Source: Buxus sempervirens (lineage: Eukaryota > Streptophyta > Magnoliopsida > Buxales > Buxaceae). Taken from it: DNA of 64,000 bases. Of this stretch, positions 1 to 12,899 are shown in pieces. The number at the start of each line of letters is the position of its first letter. The stretch's first letter is position 1. Under the pieces are notes generated by a model. It worked only from the letters and a program-made list of their open reading frames with translations. It did no database searches and was not told the DNA's origin. Location: contig OX387184.1 of NCBI GenBank assembly GCA_947561395.2, positions 60,385,197 to 60,449,196 of the forward strand, written 5' to 3'. The translations under genes and the position numbers were made by a program.

Positions 1-350
1 GGGAGAAAAGTCTTTGGAGGAGAATCAACTGGCTGCCCACTCTTTCCGGTGGATTGATAGGAACCAGGGGTTACATCTTGCATCAATTTCAATAAGGAGG
101 ATCCAATCTACTCTCCTACAACCATATTGAAGGGGGAAGCATCATCATGGGTATTGGACAATATTATGAGCCTAAGCAAGACTTTCGGGTCTCCTTTCAG
201 GGGTTTGAGAGGGAGGCACAAATCGAAAGGAGGAGGGAGAAAGGAAGCACAAGGGGAGGGTGTAGGGATTCTCTACAGGTGTCCTAAGTTGGAAAGGAAT
301 CAGGGGCTGTTTTTTTAAGGCTGATTGGGACATGGTGAATCAGTGTTTTA
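1..350 (+). other. Probable LINE 5' region or ORF1 tail
   Basis: This stretch lies immediately upstream of the ORF2 endonuclease frame and is purine-rich. It contains one short open frame (127-315) rich in Gly, Lys and Arg, compatible with the basic end of a LINE ORF1 protein. No ORF1 zinc-knuckle motif is visible inside the window. The assignment rests on position only. Confidence 0.4.
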
Positions 351-1757
351 ATGATTATTAAAATCCTTTCTTGGAATGTTAGAGGGCTTAATGCCCAAGA
401 GAAGAAGGGAAGGGTGAAAGCAAGTATAGGCTTGTGGGAACCTGATATAATAATGCTTCAAGAATCGAAGCATAGCACGGTATCGAAATCTACGATGGGG
501 GATATTTGGAGGGAGGAGGATATGGATTGGTCTTTCTTACCATCACAGGGAGCACCTGGAAGGATCATTTTAGCATGGAAGAGTGAGAAATTCTTAAAAG
601 CTTAGATGTGGATGGGACAATATGTATTATCTATTATGCTTAAATAAGTTGCAAGCTCTGAATTGTTGCTGATTTCGGCAGTTTATGGCCCTAATGATCA
701 CACAAAGTTGGGCAAGATTTGGAAGGAGTTATCGGAGGCAAGAGGAATAGGAGGGACACCATGGTGTGTTGGAGATGACTTTAATGTAGTAAGATTTCCG
801 AGTGAAAGGTCAAATGGTAGATATTATTCTCAAGCCATGTCTGATTTTTCAGCATTTATTGAAAGCTTTCATCTAATGGATATTCCTCTCAAAGGATCCA
901 AATTTACATGGTCAAAAAATCAGCTATCCCGAAATCTATCCAAGCTGGACCGATTCATTGTTTCTTTGGAGTGGGAGAGAGTATTTCCTAAATTTCGTGC
1001 TGCCGTTTGGCCTAGATCAATTTCGGATCATTCCCCAATCTTACTTTCTAGTGAGAACGAGTTCCGGAAAGCATCTCCTTTTAGATTCGAGAACATGTGG
1101 TTCGAAGACTCTTCCTTCATTGATTTGGTAGGGAAGTGGTGGAAGGAGCAAGATTTTCATGGGTCAAGTTCTTATGTGTTTTCAAGGAAATTGCGTGCCC
1201 TTAAATTCAAGATTAAGACGTGGAATAGAGAATTATTTGGAAGAGTTGATTTGAAGCTTGAAAGTATTATGTTAAGGCTGAAGGAGCTGGAGCATTTAGA
1301 GGAGGAAGGTATTATGTCGTTTGATGATTGGAAGGAGATGGCTAGCTTGAAATTAGACTTCAAGAAGGCCGCATCTTTATTGGAGATAAGTTGGAGGCAG
1401 AAATCGCGGGCCTTATGGCTCAAATCCGGGGATAAGAACATTGATTTCTTCCATAGAATGGCTTCAGCTAGAGGGAGAGTAAATTTTATTGATCATTTGG
1501 AGGTGGAAGGGGCTCTTTTGTTTGAGCAAGAAGAGATAAAGAAGGCGTCACTTGTTTTCTTTGAAGATCTCTCCAAAGAGAAAGAAGGTGTAAGACCACA
1601 AATGGATGGGATGGAGTTTGATATAATTTCAGATTTCCATAGGGATATGTTGGAGAGGTTCATAAGCGAAGAAGAAGTGGTGGACGCTCTTAAGGATTTG
1701 GAGGATGATGAGGCTCCTGGTCCGGATAGTTTTACAATTAAATTTTACAAGCTTTGC
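351..1757 (+). pseudogene. LINE ORF2 N-terminal part: apurinic-like endonuclease and linker
   Basis: ORF2 starts at 351 (Met-Ile-Ile-Lys-Ile-Leu-Ser-Trp-Asn). Endonuclease motifs are readable in order: SWNVRGLN, the QES version of the QET catalytic motif, a DDFNVV version of GDFN, and SDHSPI near the end of the domain. The frame stops at 603-605 and resumes in the frame opening at 663, so a short disrupted stretch separates the first strand-helix block from the rest. From about 1080 to 1660 comes the usual linker with FRFENMW and a WRQKSRALWLKSGDKN block. An in-frame TAG at 1758-1760, just after FYKLC, ends the frame where related elements continue into RT; it looks like a mutated Trp codon. 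The family assignment is secure. Confidence 0.9.
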
Positions 1758-1781
1758 TAGTCGCACATCCGTGAATATTTT

Positions 1782-3091
1782 ATGAGGGCAGTTCAAGAGT
1801 TTTATGAGACGCCACAATTTAAAGGTAGCTTGAATGCAACGTTTATTTCCCTCAATTCAAAGAAGGAAGGGGCAGCATCATTAAGAGACTACCAGCCTAT
1901 CAGTTTAGTTGGTAGTTTCTACAAAATAATCTATAAAGTACTTGTTAAAAGGTTGAGGGCGGTGCTACCTAATGTGGTATCTAGATATCAAAATGCATTT
2001 GTAAGGGGAAGGCAAATTCTAGATGCAATGTTAATTGTTGGTGAATGTGTTGATTGCATCCAAAGAGAGGGTGTGGACGAGGTATTATGTAAGTTGGATA
2101 TTGAGAAGGCCTACGACCATGTCAATTGGAATTTCTGGTGGTATATGCTCAGGAGGATGGGATTCAGTGAAAGATGGAGAAGTTGGATGGTTAGGTGTGT
2201 CTCTTCTAGGGGTTTGAGGCAAGGGGATCCTCTTTCCCCCTTACTATTTTTATTGGTGATGTAGGCCTTTCGTGGTATGGTGGATAGGGCAGCTCATTTG
2301 GGTCTAATTGAAGGGGTGAAATTTGGTGAGGTGCTTTGCCTCTATCTCACATGCTTTTTGCGAATGATGCTATGGTTTTTTGTAAGGCTCAAGCCTCACA
2401 AATTCTGGTGGTTAGATCGATTCTGACATGTTTTGAAACTATCTCGGGTTTGAAGATCAACTTACACAAAAGTGAGTTGTTTGATGTTGGGGGAAGTACC
2501 ATTGCTCCATATCTATGTGATCTTTTGGGTTATAAATTGGGTTCTCTCCCTACTATGTACCTCGGGATTCCTATTGGTGCATCCTTTAAAGCTAAATCAG
2601 TTTGGGAACCCATCATATCACGTATGAAGAAGAAGTTAGCCTCTTGGAAAGGGAGATTTTTATCTAAAGGTGGTAAGGTGGTGTTAATTAAGAGCTCTCT
2701 GTCGAACCATCCAACTTATATGCTTTCATCTTTACTTGCCCCGAAGTCAGTATTGGATAGAATTGAAAAGCAACAGATGAATTTCTTATGGGCAAGAGGG
2801 GAGGAGGTCAACAAGTATCACTTGGTAGCTTGGAAGGACGTATGCAAACCAAAGGATGAAGGTGGGTTGGGAATTAAGAACCTCCAATTATTCAATCAAT
2901 CCCTTTTGGCAAAGTGGTGTTGGCGGTTTGATCAAAAGAAGGATAGCTTATGGAGGAACCTCATTTCGGCTAAATATGGATATTATGAGGCAAGTTGGGT
3001 TCCAGATAAAGTGAATGGTATTATTGGATGTAGCTTATGGAGGCCTATTTGCAAATTTTCTCCTTTGGTTAAGGAAAGGGTGAAGTATTAG
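1782..3091 (+). pseudogene. LINE ORF2 reverse transcriptase, disrupted
   Basis: Typical plant LINE RT blocks are present: DYQPISLVGSFYKIIYKVL, then CKLDIEKAYDHVNW, then SRGLRQGDPLSPLLFLL. The frame is interrupted by TAG at 2262-2264 and shifts before 2336. The active-site box that should read F/Y-A-D-D is F-A-N-D here (about 2357-2368), so an essential metal-binding Asp has become Asn, inactivating catalysis independently of the stops. The thumb region with YLGIPIGA and WKGRFLSKGGK is intact. Another TAG at 3089-3091 ends the frame. Confidence 0.92.
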
Positions 3092-3940
3092 GTGGGGAGG
3101 TGTGAGAGGGTGAGTTTCTGGTGCAATACTTGGTGCTCTAATGTACCTCTTAAGGTGCAATACCCCATGTTGTATAGCATATCGTTATCCCCTCAAGCTC
3201 GTGTTGCGGATATGTATTCTTATGGAATGGGAGGTATACAATGGGATTTGAATTTTAGAAGAGGAATCTTCGATTGGGAGGTGGAAGCTTTGGCCCAACT
3301 ATTGGAATGTTTAAACGGGAAGGAGTTGGATTCCGATCAAGATAAAATGGTTTGGATTAGGAGCAGTGATGGTAAATTCTCAATGAAAAGCCTCTACAAC
3401 CGTCTTAGTAAGCATAATCCTAGCTTTAAGGTCCACACCTTACTATGGCAACCATTACTCCCATCTAAAGTGGGATTTTTTATGTGGATTGCGGTGTTGG
3501 AAAAGATCTTAACAATGGAGAATTTGATGATGAGAGGATGGCAGTTTCGTAGCAGGTGTTGTCTTTGCAAATCTAGTGTGGAGAATGTGAATCATCTCCT
3601 TGTACATTGCTCGATCTCAAGTGAACTTTGGAATACCTATTTTGCAAAATTTGGAATAGCTTGTGCTCAGCCGGAAAATGTAAGGAAGCTTCTTTTAAGT
3701 TGGAGGACCACTAAGGGGGTCTCTTCCATTCAGGTATTGTGGAGAGTGACACCGGGAACCGTCATGTGGTCATTATGGAAAGAACGTAACAAAAGAATAT
3801 TTGAGAATAAAGAAAGGTCTCCAAATGCTCTCTTTAAATATTCGCTAAGCTTAGCCCTTTATTGGGCATCAGCTGTGGAGTCTTGTAAGGGTTTGATGCT
3901 TGATGATGTTCTTGGTTGTGAAACTTTCCAAGACCTGTAG
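3092..3940 (+). pseudogene. LINE ORF2 C-terminal domain with zf-RVT motif
   Basis: Directly in frame after the TAG at 3091. It carries the standard tail of plant LINE ORF2: VSFWCNTWCSN, WDLNFRR, FSMKSLYNRL, KVGFFMWIAVLEKILT, the zinc-binding signature CCLCKSSVENVNHLLVHC, and the WSLWKERNKRIFEN block. It ends at a natural stop, 3938-3940. In the intact family this region is thought to bind RNA or DNA during target-primed reverse transcription. Confidence 0.92.
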
Positions 3941-4167
3941 AGGTCTGGGATGGGGAATTTGTACACCTTTGGTGTACATGGCTGTATCTGGCTTTTGATT
4001 TTATTAATATATTTTTCATTACCGATCAAAAAAGATATCATCCGCTACGTACAACGCACATGCCTCAATTACTAGTAAAAATTTAAAATATATATAAATC
4101 ACTAGAAATAGAATAAAAAAATTCATGAAAGAGATAGACATATCAAATTTAGAAAGATAAACCAAAT

Positions 4168-5877
4168 CGCAATCCCAGAATGGCGAGTCCCTAATGCGTC
4201 TAACCCTTTTCACGACGAAATCTGCGCATTTCTTATTTGGGCAGCGAAACTGATTTGTACAAGAAATGAGAATTCAAGAAAGAGATATTTAAGGAAAATT
4301 AAGGAGGGAACGGTATGTGCAGGGCGGGCCGAGAGGAAGAAAAACATAGGAATAAAGGAAGCTGAATGCAATCAAAAGAGATTATATTAGAAAATATTGC
4401 TTTTAGACCTCCTGAACGTTGGGGAGATCAATATTTTTGTGACCATAAGCAGAGCCTCCTCTTTTAACATCACGATGATACTAATCTCTGTGTCATTGTG
4501 CCTTTTAAATGGCAGAATCAAAAGAATAAGGTGTTAAGGAAGAAAGTGAACTATAACTGAGCTCTCACGTTTCTATGTATGTAGACAGATTGAGAGATGC
4601 TCTATTAAAGTATTGGAAGATTTTTTAGTCACCGATGAAACCTACCTCTCACGTTTCTATGTATGTAGACAGATTGAGAGATGCTCTATTAAAGTATTGG
4701 AAGATTTTTTAGTCACCGATGAAACCTACCTATCCCATTTAACCCCATTAATCATATTGTTTATTTATTGTTAACAAATAACAGATATTCGTGATATTCT
4801 TCATATTTGTCTGTTGTTACAGATAATCAACACAAGGCATATTCTAGGGAAGCCCCATTTTTATACTTAAATCAAGAGGCATTTAAAACTAAGATAAATT
4901 TTCTATCACCTAGACAAAACCCAAAATCACAAATTTGATTTAGTTTCTATTGGGGTTAAGACAATTGCAATATAGATACCATGTATCATATTGTGTATTA
5001 TTTATGAATATATATCCCATTATTTCAATATAACATACGTAAACATATAACACAATTCAATTCAAATTGGTTTAGTTCAAGAAATTAATCCTCACACCAA
5101 CTCCAACATATCACACTTCAATCACATAAAAATTGAGTACCAAGTGCATTGAATCGGTTTTAGTGCTAGTGTAGTAGTGTGTGATGTTAAAAGAAACCTT
5201 TTCCAAGACTATCAATTATATAGTGAAGACAGAAATAAAGAATACTTGTAATCATTTTCAACCTTTCATGCAAAGGGAATGTAGAATCCTTGGTGGCTTT
5301 CACTCATCAAAGAGAGGTAGCCTTTTCCAAGAGTTTTTCAACAAACTATCCCCATTAGTGCATTTCAGGCCTAATGATATTTAGAGCTACAAGTATTTTC
5401 TACATATAGTCCTTAAGAGATAAGTGCAGTGGTACTAAGGCTACAAAATGAAGTGCGTTTTAAGCACAGCAAAAACCACGCACTTGCTCACCACACATGA
5501 AATCAAAAGAATGGCTTTGTGTGCAAAAACTAATCTCGTGGAATTATTTATTTACTTGGAGGACAAAAAGAATAAGTGTCCAGGCACTTTACCTATCATT
5601 TCATACAAGAGAGCACACCCCAAAAGATTTCCTAGGAGCATCGCGGACTCTGTAGAATGGGAGTTATTGCAAGACTGGTTTGCATATTTTGTCGCTAGGT
5701 TCCAAAAAGCATTGAGCACCTCTTCTTTCAATGCTATTACACTTCAGCTGTCTGAGACGAGATTATGAGAAGATGCGAGGTTACGAAGATAGCCTTTTGT
5801 TAGGCCTCAATTGATTGTATGGTCAATTGATCTTTTTGCAGGTTCAGATTTGATCTCTAGGATTCAGAAATCCATCT
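4168..5877. repeat. Array monomer 1, long form
   Basis: Begins with the block CAATCCCAGAATGGCGAG followed by GGCGGGCCGAGAGG, found only in long monomers (also near 6940 and 16640). It contains the 84-bp local duplication and the full landmark series. It is cut at its right end by a truncated LINE. Confidence 0.75.
4562..4729. repeat. Perfect 84-bp tandem duplication
   Basis: The segment 4562-4645, starting CTCTCACGTTTCTATG and ending GATGAAACCTAC, is repeated without change at 4646-4729. Other monomers carry this segment once, so it is a recent event in this copy only. Confidence 0.95.
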
Positions 5878-6240
5878 TTGCTACCACTGTATACTAAATT
5901 TGGAAGGAAAGAAACTATCAAGTGTTTTGCAGCTGTTTCAAACCAATGAAACATGTGTTATGGGCTATCATTTCTGACATCCAACTACAATTTCATGGTC
6001 ATACACAGCTTGTACATGATAACTCCTGTAACAGGGATTTCATTGGCAACTGAGGTATACTTATAAAGTTTAAACCACTCTAGGTTATTTTGGGGTCGGG
6101 TATATAAGGTGATCGCTTCCATGGTTATAGGACCTTTGTTGTTATGAGCTACACCTAAGCATTAATATCACCTCCGGTGGTCGGTTATACTGTATATTAC
6201 TTCTTGGGAATAAAATACACTTACCTTTAGCCCCAAAAAA
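5878..6240 (+). mobile_element. 5'-truncated LINE 3' end inside the array
   Basis: Array sequence matching that near 19,010-19,050 runs to about 5878 and then stops. The inserted piece reads IWKERNYQVFCSCF, the conserved C-terminal block of plant LINE ORF2, preceded by a nonsense codon. An untranslated tail follows, ending in an A-run at about 6230-6240. Plus-strand orientation. It is only about 360 bp long. Confidence 0.8.
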
Positions 6241-6590
6241 AAAAATTATCCAATTAAAAAGAAAAAAGGCATCAAGTCCATGACAACAAAACAAAAAATG
6301 ATGACAAATCATCGTGTAACTATGCTACCTAGAAACCAACACCAGTAAGTTAAAATTTCTTTCTCTTTATCGGCAATAACCTATGCATGCACTTCAAGAG
6401 AATCAAAATTAAACTCTAAACTACACAAAATAAATTCCCTTCTACCCTTTCGAGTAAATAAATTCACCCAAAACATAGAAGTTTTCTGATAAAACAGAAA
6501 ATCCGTAGAGGACAAGAAAAAATTCAATGTGAGTCAGGCCCATTGCTAAAGCAGATTGAAATATAGACGACACAAACAAAGAAAACCCTA
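6241..6590. other. Non-array sequence within the array
   Basis: A-rich sequence following the truncated LINE that I could not match to other monomers. The array resumes near 6590 with the AATCTAGTTCAAATTTC block. Nothing gene-like is seen. Confidence 0.4.
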
Positions 6591-7990
6591 TAATCTAGTT
6601 CAAATTTCAATGATTAGAGAAAAGCATATGAGCCCATCAAAGCCTAACCCCTAAATACATGACACACAATGTTGCCACACCAAGTTTTTAAAGAACCAGA
6701 TATTAAATATTAAAGCATCATCAAGGAAGAACACCTCTCCGTGAGAAATTTTCTCCGCAACTACATGTCAAGAAAAGAATTTTACAACACCTATCCGGAT
6801 TTATTCTCCGGAATTAATTGCCTTTCAGATTAATATGAAGAGGAGGTCAAGAGCTACAGGAACTGCCCAAAGAATGTCCACTTCTCCATGTTGTAAAATA
6901 TATGTTGTAACGAGTGAATGGACAACTAGAGACCCAATGTTACCATGCGTCGCACCCTTTTCACGACTATATCTCAGCATCTCTTGGTTGGGCAGTGGAA
7001 CTAAATCGAACAAGAACCGAGGATTCAAGAATAGATATTTAGGAAAAATTGAGGAGAAAAAGGCATGGGTCGGGGTGGGCCGGCAGGAAAAAAAAACAGG
7101 ACTAACAAGGAGCCGAATGAGAGTGAAAGAGAGTATACTGGAGAATATTGGTTGTAGATCTCTTAATCGTTTGGGAGATCAGTCTTTTTTTTTACCGTTA
7201 GAAGAGCCTCCTCTTTTAACATCACGATGATACGGATCTCTCCATCATTGTGACAGTTTGTATGGCAGAATCAGGAGAAGAAGGATTTTAGTAGGGAAGA
7301 AAGTGAACGACAACAAAGATATCACATTTCTATTTCTGTGGGGAGATTCAGAGAAACTCTGAAAAAGTAGTGGAAGATTTTTTAGTCACACAGGATTACT
7401 ATCTAACCTATAAAACCCCACTAATCATATTGTTTATTCATTATTAATCAATAACAGATATTCATGATATTCTTAACATTTGCCTCTTGCTATAGATAAT
7501 CAAAAAAAGGCATACTCCGAGAGAACCCCATCACAAATTTGATCTAGTTTCTACTAGGGTTAAGACAATGCAAACATAGATACCATGTATCATATTGTGT
7601 AATATTTATGTGTGTGTGCATCTACATATATATATACATATATCCCACTATTTTTAAATAACATGCACAAACGTACACCATAATCCAATTCCAAATAACT
7701 TACTTTAAGAGATTAGTCTTCATACAACCTCCCCTATATCACACTTCAATCATGCAATAAATGAGTACCAAGTGCATATTATGAAATAAGCAGAATGGCT
7801 AAAAAAACACAGTGCACATTCAGCACCCCAAAAACCATGTAATTGCTCACTAAATATGAAATAAGCAGACTGGCTTTGTGAGCATAAAAACTAATCTCGT
7901 GGATATATTTATTTACTCGGACAACAAAACAAATAACTGTTGAGCATTTTACATGTTATTTTACACAAGAGAGCACACGCCCCAAACATT
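6590..7990. repeat. Array monomer 2, long form with block deletion
   Basis: Carries the long-form-specific segment (near 6780-7270: GAATTAATTGCC, GGAGGTCAAGAGC, GGGCGGGCC-like tract and CATCACGATGATAC). It lacks the GAAGACAGAAATAAAG block: the sequence passes directly from the AGTGCATATT region at 7770 to the AACACAGTGCACATT landmark near 7806. Confidence 0.7.
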
Positions 7991-9140
7991 TCCGAGGACC
8001 GTGATAGACTAGAATCTAGTTCTCATTTCAATGATCAGAGAATTACATATGATCTAATCTAAGCTTATTTCATTCTCCTTCAACAACAAAAAAAAAAAAC
8101 TAACCCCCAAAACAAATGACAAGCAATACCGCTAAAACCATGTTTTTAATAAACTGGATATTAAATATTAAAGCATCATCAAGGAATTTTCTCTTCGTTA
8201 GAAATTTTCTCTACAATTACATATTCAATAAGGATCGTTACAGATACCTTTAAGTAGGAAAGAAAGTGAACGGTAACAGGCATTCTTCGTTTCTATTTAT
8301 GTGGGGAGATTAAGAGACACTCTCTTGAAGATGTGAAAGATTTCTTACTCGCCCCTGAAAGCTACTCATCCCATTAAACTACGCTAATCATATTGTACCT
8401 TTACAATTAATCAATAACAGATATTCGTGATATTCATAATATTTGCCTGTTGTTATAGTTAACCAACACAAGGCATATTCTGAGGCAGCCCCACTTTTAT
8501 ACTTAAATCAAGCGTCGTTTAAAACTGACATAACTTTTATATCTCCAAGAAAAACACCCAAAATCAAAAATTGGTTTGCTTCAAGAAATTAGTCTTCACA
8601 CAAACTACACCATATCAAAAACTTCAATCATGGAAAAAGTGAGTAACAATTGCATGGAATTGGTTTTAGTGCCAATGTAGTAGTGTGTGATGTTAAAAAA
8701 AAGCCTTTTCCAAGACTATCGATTATCAATTGAAGACAGAAATAAAGAATACTTGCAATCATTTTCAACCTTTCATGCAAAGGGAATGTAGAATCCTTGG
8801 GGACTTCAACTCATCAAACAGAGGTAGCCTTTTCCAAGAATTTTTCCACAAACTATCCTTCATAGTGCATTTCAGGTCTAATGATATTTACATCCCCAAG
8901 TATTTTCTAGATATAGTCTTCAAGAGAAAATTGCAGTGGTACTAAGGCTAGAAAAACACAGTGCACATTAAGCACCCAAAAAACCACGCAATTGCTCACT
9001 AAATATGAAATAAGCAGAATGGATTTGTGAGCATAAAACTAATCTCGTGGATATATTTATTTACTCGGAGGACAAAACGAATAATTGTCTAAGCATTTTA
9101 CATATCATTTTACACAAGAGAGCATACGCCCCAAACATTT
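7991..9140. repeat. Array monomer 3, short form
   Basis: Starts at the CGAGGACCGTGATAGAC landmark. The long-form-specific segment of about 500 bp is absent: sequence passes from the ATTCAATAAGGATCGTTAC block straight to AGTAGGAAAGAAAGTGAACG. Length 1,150 bp. Confidence 0.8.
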
Positions 9141-10416
9141 CCTAGGACCGTGATAGACTAGAATCTGGTTCTCATTTATATGATCGGAGAATTATGAATG
9201 ATCCAATCAAAGCTTATTTCATTCTCCTAAAAAAAAAAAACTAACCCCCAAAACAAATGACAAGCAATGCCGATACACCATGTTTTTAATGAATCGGATA
9301 TTAAATATTAAGGCATCATCAAGGAATTTTCTCTTCGTTAGAAATTTTTTCTGCAATTACATATTCAATAAGGATCGTTACAGCACCTATCCGGATACCT
9401 TTGAGTAGGAAAGAAAGTGAACGGTACCGGCATTCTTCGTTTCAATTTATGTGGGAGATTGAGAGACGCTCTCTTAAAGAAGTGAAAGATTTTTTACTAA
9501 CCCATGAAAGCTACCTATCCCAGTGAATGTCGCTAATCATATTGTGCCTTTACTATTAATCAATAACAGACATTCCTGATATTCATTATATTTGCCTGTT
9601 ATAGATAATCTACACAAGGCATATTACAAGGCAGCCCCACTTTTATACTTAATCAAGCGCCGTTTAAAACAGAAATAAATTTTCTATCACCTAAACAAAC
9701 CCAAAATCACAAATTTGATTTGGTCTCTATTGTGGTTAAGACAATGACAACATAGATACCATATATCATATTTTGTATTGCATATCAATAGATACATACA
9801 TACATATCCCACTATTTGTATATAACATACTTAAATATACCATAATTAAATACAAAATGGTTTACTTCAAGAAATTAGTCTTCACGCCAACTCCACCATA
9901 TCCCACTTCAATCATGCAAACAGCGAGTAACAATTGCATTGAATCCGTTTTAGTGCCAGTGTAGTAGTGTGCGATGTTAAAAAAAAAGCATTTTCCCAGA
10001 CTATCAATTATCTATTGAAGACAGAAATAAAGAATACCTGCAATCATTTTCAACCTTACAAGCAAAGGGAATGTAGAATCCTTGGGGGCTTCAACTCATC
10101 AAACAGAGGTAGCCTTTTCCGAGAATTTTTCCACAAACCATGCATTTCAGGTCTAATGATATTTACATCCACAAGTATTTTAGAGATATGGTCTTCAAGA
10201 GATAATTGCAGTGGTACTAAGGCTAAAAAAACACAGTGCACAATAAGCACCCCAAAAACCATGCAATTGCTCACTAAATCTGAAATAAGCAGAATGGCTT
10301 TGTGAGCATAAAAACTAATCTCGTGGATATATTAATTTACTCAGTGGACGAAACGAATAATTGTCTAAGCATTTTACATATTAGTTTACAATAGAAAGCA
10401 CACGCCTCAAACATTT
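9141..10416. repeat. Array monomer 4, short form
   Basis: Same landmark order as the neighbours, 1,276 bp. The ATACATACATAC region near 9790 is the site of length-variable A/T microsatellite in each monomer. Confidence 0.8.
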
Positions 10417-11625
10417 CCTAGGACCGTGATAGAATAGAATCTAGTTCTCATTTCAATGATTAGAGAAAAACATATGATCCAATCTACGCTTATTTCAATC
10501 TCCTCCAAAAGAGAAAGCCCTAATCCCCCAAAACACATGACAAGCAATAACTCTACACCATGTTTTTAATGAATCGGATATTAGATATTAAAGCACCATC
10601 AAGGAATAATACCTCTTATTTATAAATTTTCTCCACAACTATATATCGAATAAGGATCTTTACGGCACCTATTCGGAAACCTTTGACTAAGGAAGAAAGT
10701 GAACAGTAACTAAACTTCATCATTTCTTCTTCGGTGAGGAGATTGTGAGATGCTCCCTTAAAGAAGTGAAAGATTTTTAGTCATCCATGAATGCTACCTA
10801 TCCCATTTAACCCCGCTAATCGTATTGTACATTTACGATTAATCAATAACATATATTCTTTATATTTTCTTGTTGTTATAGATAATCAAAAGAAGGCAAA
10901 TTCCGAGGCAGCCGCACTTTAATACTTAAATCAAACGCCATTTAAAACTGAAATAAATTTTCCATCACCCAGACAAACCCAAAATCGCAAATATGATTTT
11001 CTTACTATTGGGGTTAAGACAATGACCACATACATACCATGTATCGTATTGTGTATTACTTATCAATATATATATATATCCTACTACTACCATATAACAT
11101 ATCACACTTCAATCATGTCAAAAGTGAGTACCAATTGCATGGAATCAGTTTTAGTGCTAGTGTAGTAGTGTGCAATGCTAAAAAAAAGCCTTTTCCAAGA
11201 CTATGAATTATCTATTGAAGACAGAACTAAAGAATACTTGCAATCATTTTCAACCTTTCATGCAAAGGGAATGTAGAATTCTTGGGGACTTCAACAAATC
11301 AAACGGAGGAAGCCTTTTCCAAGAATATTTCCACAAACTATCCTTCTTAGTGCATTTCAGGTCTAATGATATTTACATCCACAAGTATTTTCCAGATAAG
11401 GCCTTCAAAAGATAATTGAAGTGGTACTAAGGCTAAAAAAACACAGTGCACATTAAGAACCCCAAAAACCATGCAATTGCTCACTAAATATGAAATAAGC
11501 ATAATGGCTTTGTGAGCATAAAACTAATCTCCTGTATATATTTATTTACTCGGAGGACAAAACGAATAATTGTCAAAACATTTTACATATCATTTTACAC
11601 AAGAGAGCACATGCCCCAAACATTT
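10417..11625. repeat. Array monomer 5, short form
   Basis: Length 1,209 bp. It has lost a stretch of the TTTACTTCAAGAAATTAG block near 11,100, which explains the approximately 1.2-kb rather than 1.28-kb spacing. Confidence 0.8.
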
Positions 11626-12899
11626 CCTAGGACCGTGATAGACTAGAATCTGGTTCTCATTTCAATGATCGGAGAATTACGTATGATCCAATCGAAGCTC
11701 ATTTCATTCTCCTTCAAAAAAAAAAATAACCCCCAAAACAAATGACAAGCAATGCCGCTACACCATGTTTTTAATGAATCGGATATTAAATATTAAAGCA
11801 TCATCGAGGAATTTTCTCTTCGTTAGAAATTTTCTCCGCAATTACAAATTCAAAAAGGATCGTTACGGCACCTATCCGGATACCTTTGAGTAGGAAAGAA
11901 ATTGAACGGTAACCGGCATTCTTCGTTCCTATTTATGTGGGGAGATTGAGAGACGCTCTCTTAAAGAAGTCAAAGATTTTTTACCAAACCATGGAAGTAA
12001 CCTATCCCATTGAACCCCGCTAATCATATTGTACTTTTACTATTAATCAATAACAGATATTTGTGATATTCATTATATTTGCCTGTTGTTATAGATAATC
12101 AACACAAGGCATATTAAATGGCAGCCCCACTTTTATACTTAATCAAGGGCCGTTTAAACTGAAATAAATTTTCTATCTCCTAGACAAACCCAAAACCACA
12201 AATTTGATTTGGTTTCTATTGTGGTTAAGACAATGACAACATAGATACCATATATCAAATTTTGTATTGCTTATCAATATCTATATATATATCCCACTAT
12301 TTGTATATAACATACTTAAAATATACCATAATTCAATACAAAATGGTTTACTTCAAGAAATTAGTCTTCACACCAACTCCACCATATCCCACTTCAATCA
12401 CGCAAACAGTGAGTCACAATTGCATAGAATCCGTTTTAGTGCCAGTGTAGTAGTGTGCAATGTTAAAAAAACACCTTTTCCTAGACCATCAATTATCTAT
12501 TGAAGACAGAAATAAAGAATACCTGCAATCATTTTCACCCTTAGATGCATAGGGAATGTAGAATCCTTGGGGGCTTCAACTCATCAAACAGAGGTAGCCT
12601 TTTCCGAGAATTTTTCCACAAACCTTGCATTTCAGGTCTAATGATATTTACATCCACAAGTATTTTCTAGATATAGTCTTCAAGAGATAATTGCAGTGGT
12701 ACTAAGGCTAAAAAAACACAGTGCACATTAAGCACCCCAAAAACCATGCAGTTGCTCACTAATTATGAAATAAGTAGAATGGCTTTGTGAGCTAAAACTA
12801 ATCTTCTGTATATATTTATTTATTCGGACGACAAAACGAATAATTGTCTAAGCATTTTACAGATCATTTAACACAAGAGAGCACACGCCCCAAACATTT
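11626..12899. repeat. Array monomer 6, short form
   Basis: Length 1,274 bp, close in sequence to monomers 4, 7 and 8 by eye, consistent with recent amplification of this sub-block. Confidence 0.8.

Larger units (their letters stand above)
1..4031 (+). mobile_element. Plant L1-type LINE, degenerate, 5' end outside window
   Basis: Non-LTR retrotransposon read on the plus strand. In order it shows a leader or ORF1 tail (1-350), an endonuclease (351 to about 1080), a linker, reverse transcriptase (about 1660-2700), and a C-terminal domain with a Cys/His zf-RVT motif ending at a TAG at 3938. A short 3' UTR follows, ending in a short A-run (about 4026-4031). Flanking DNA is then the start of the tandem array. 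The reading frame is broken at least five times, so the copy cannot encode a working ORF2 protein. The 5' end is not in the window, so no target-site duplication could be sought. Confidence 0.9.

Noticed and set aside
1172..1441. 89-codon minus-strand frame inside the first LINE
   Set aside because: Antisense shadow of the well-supported LINE ORF2 linker.
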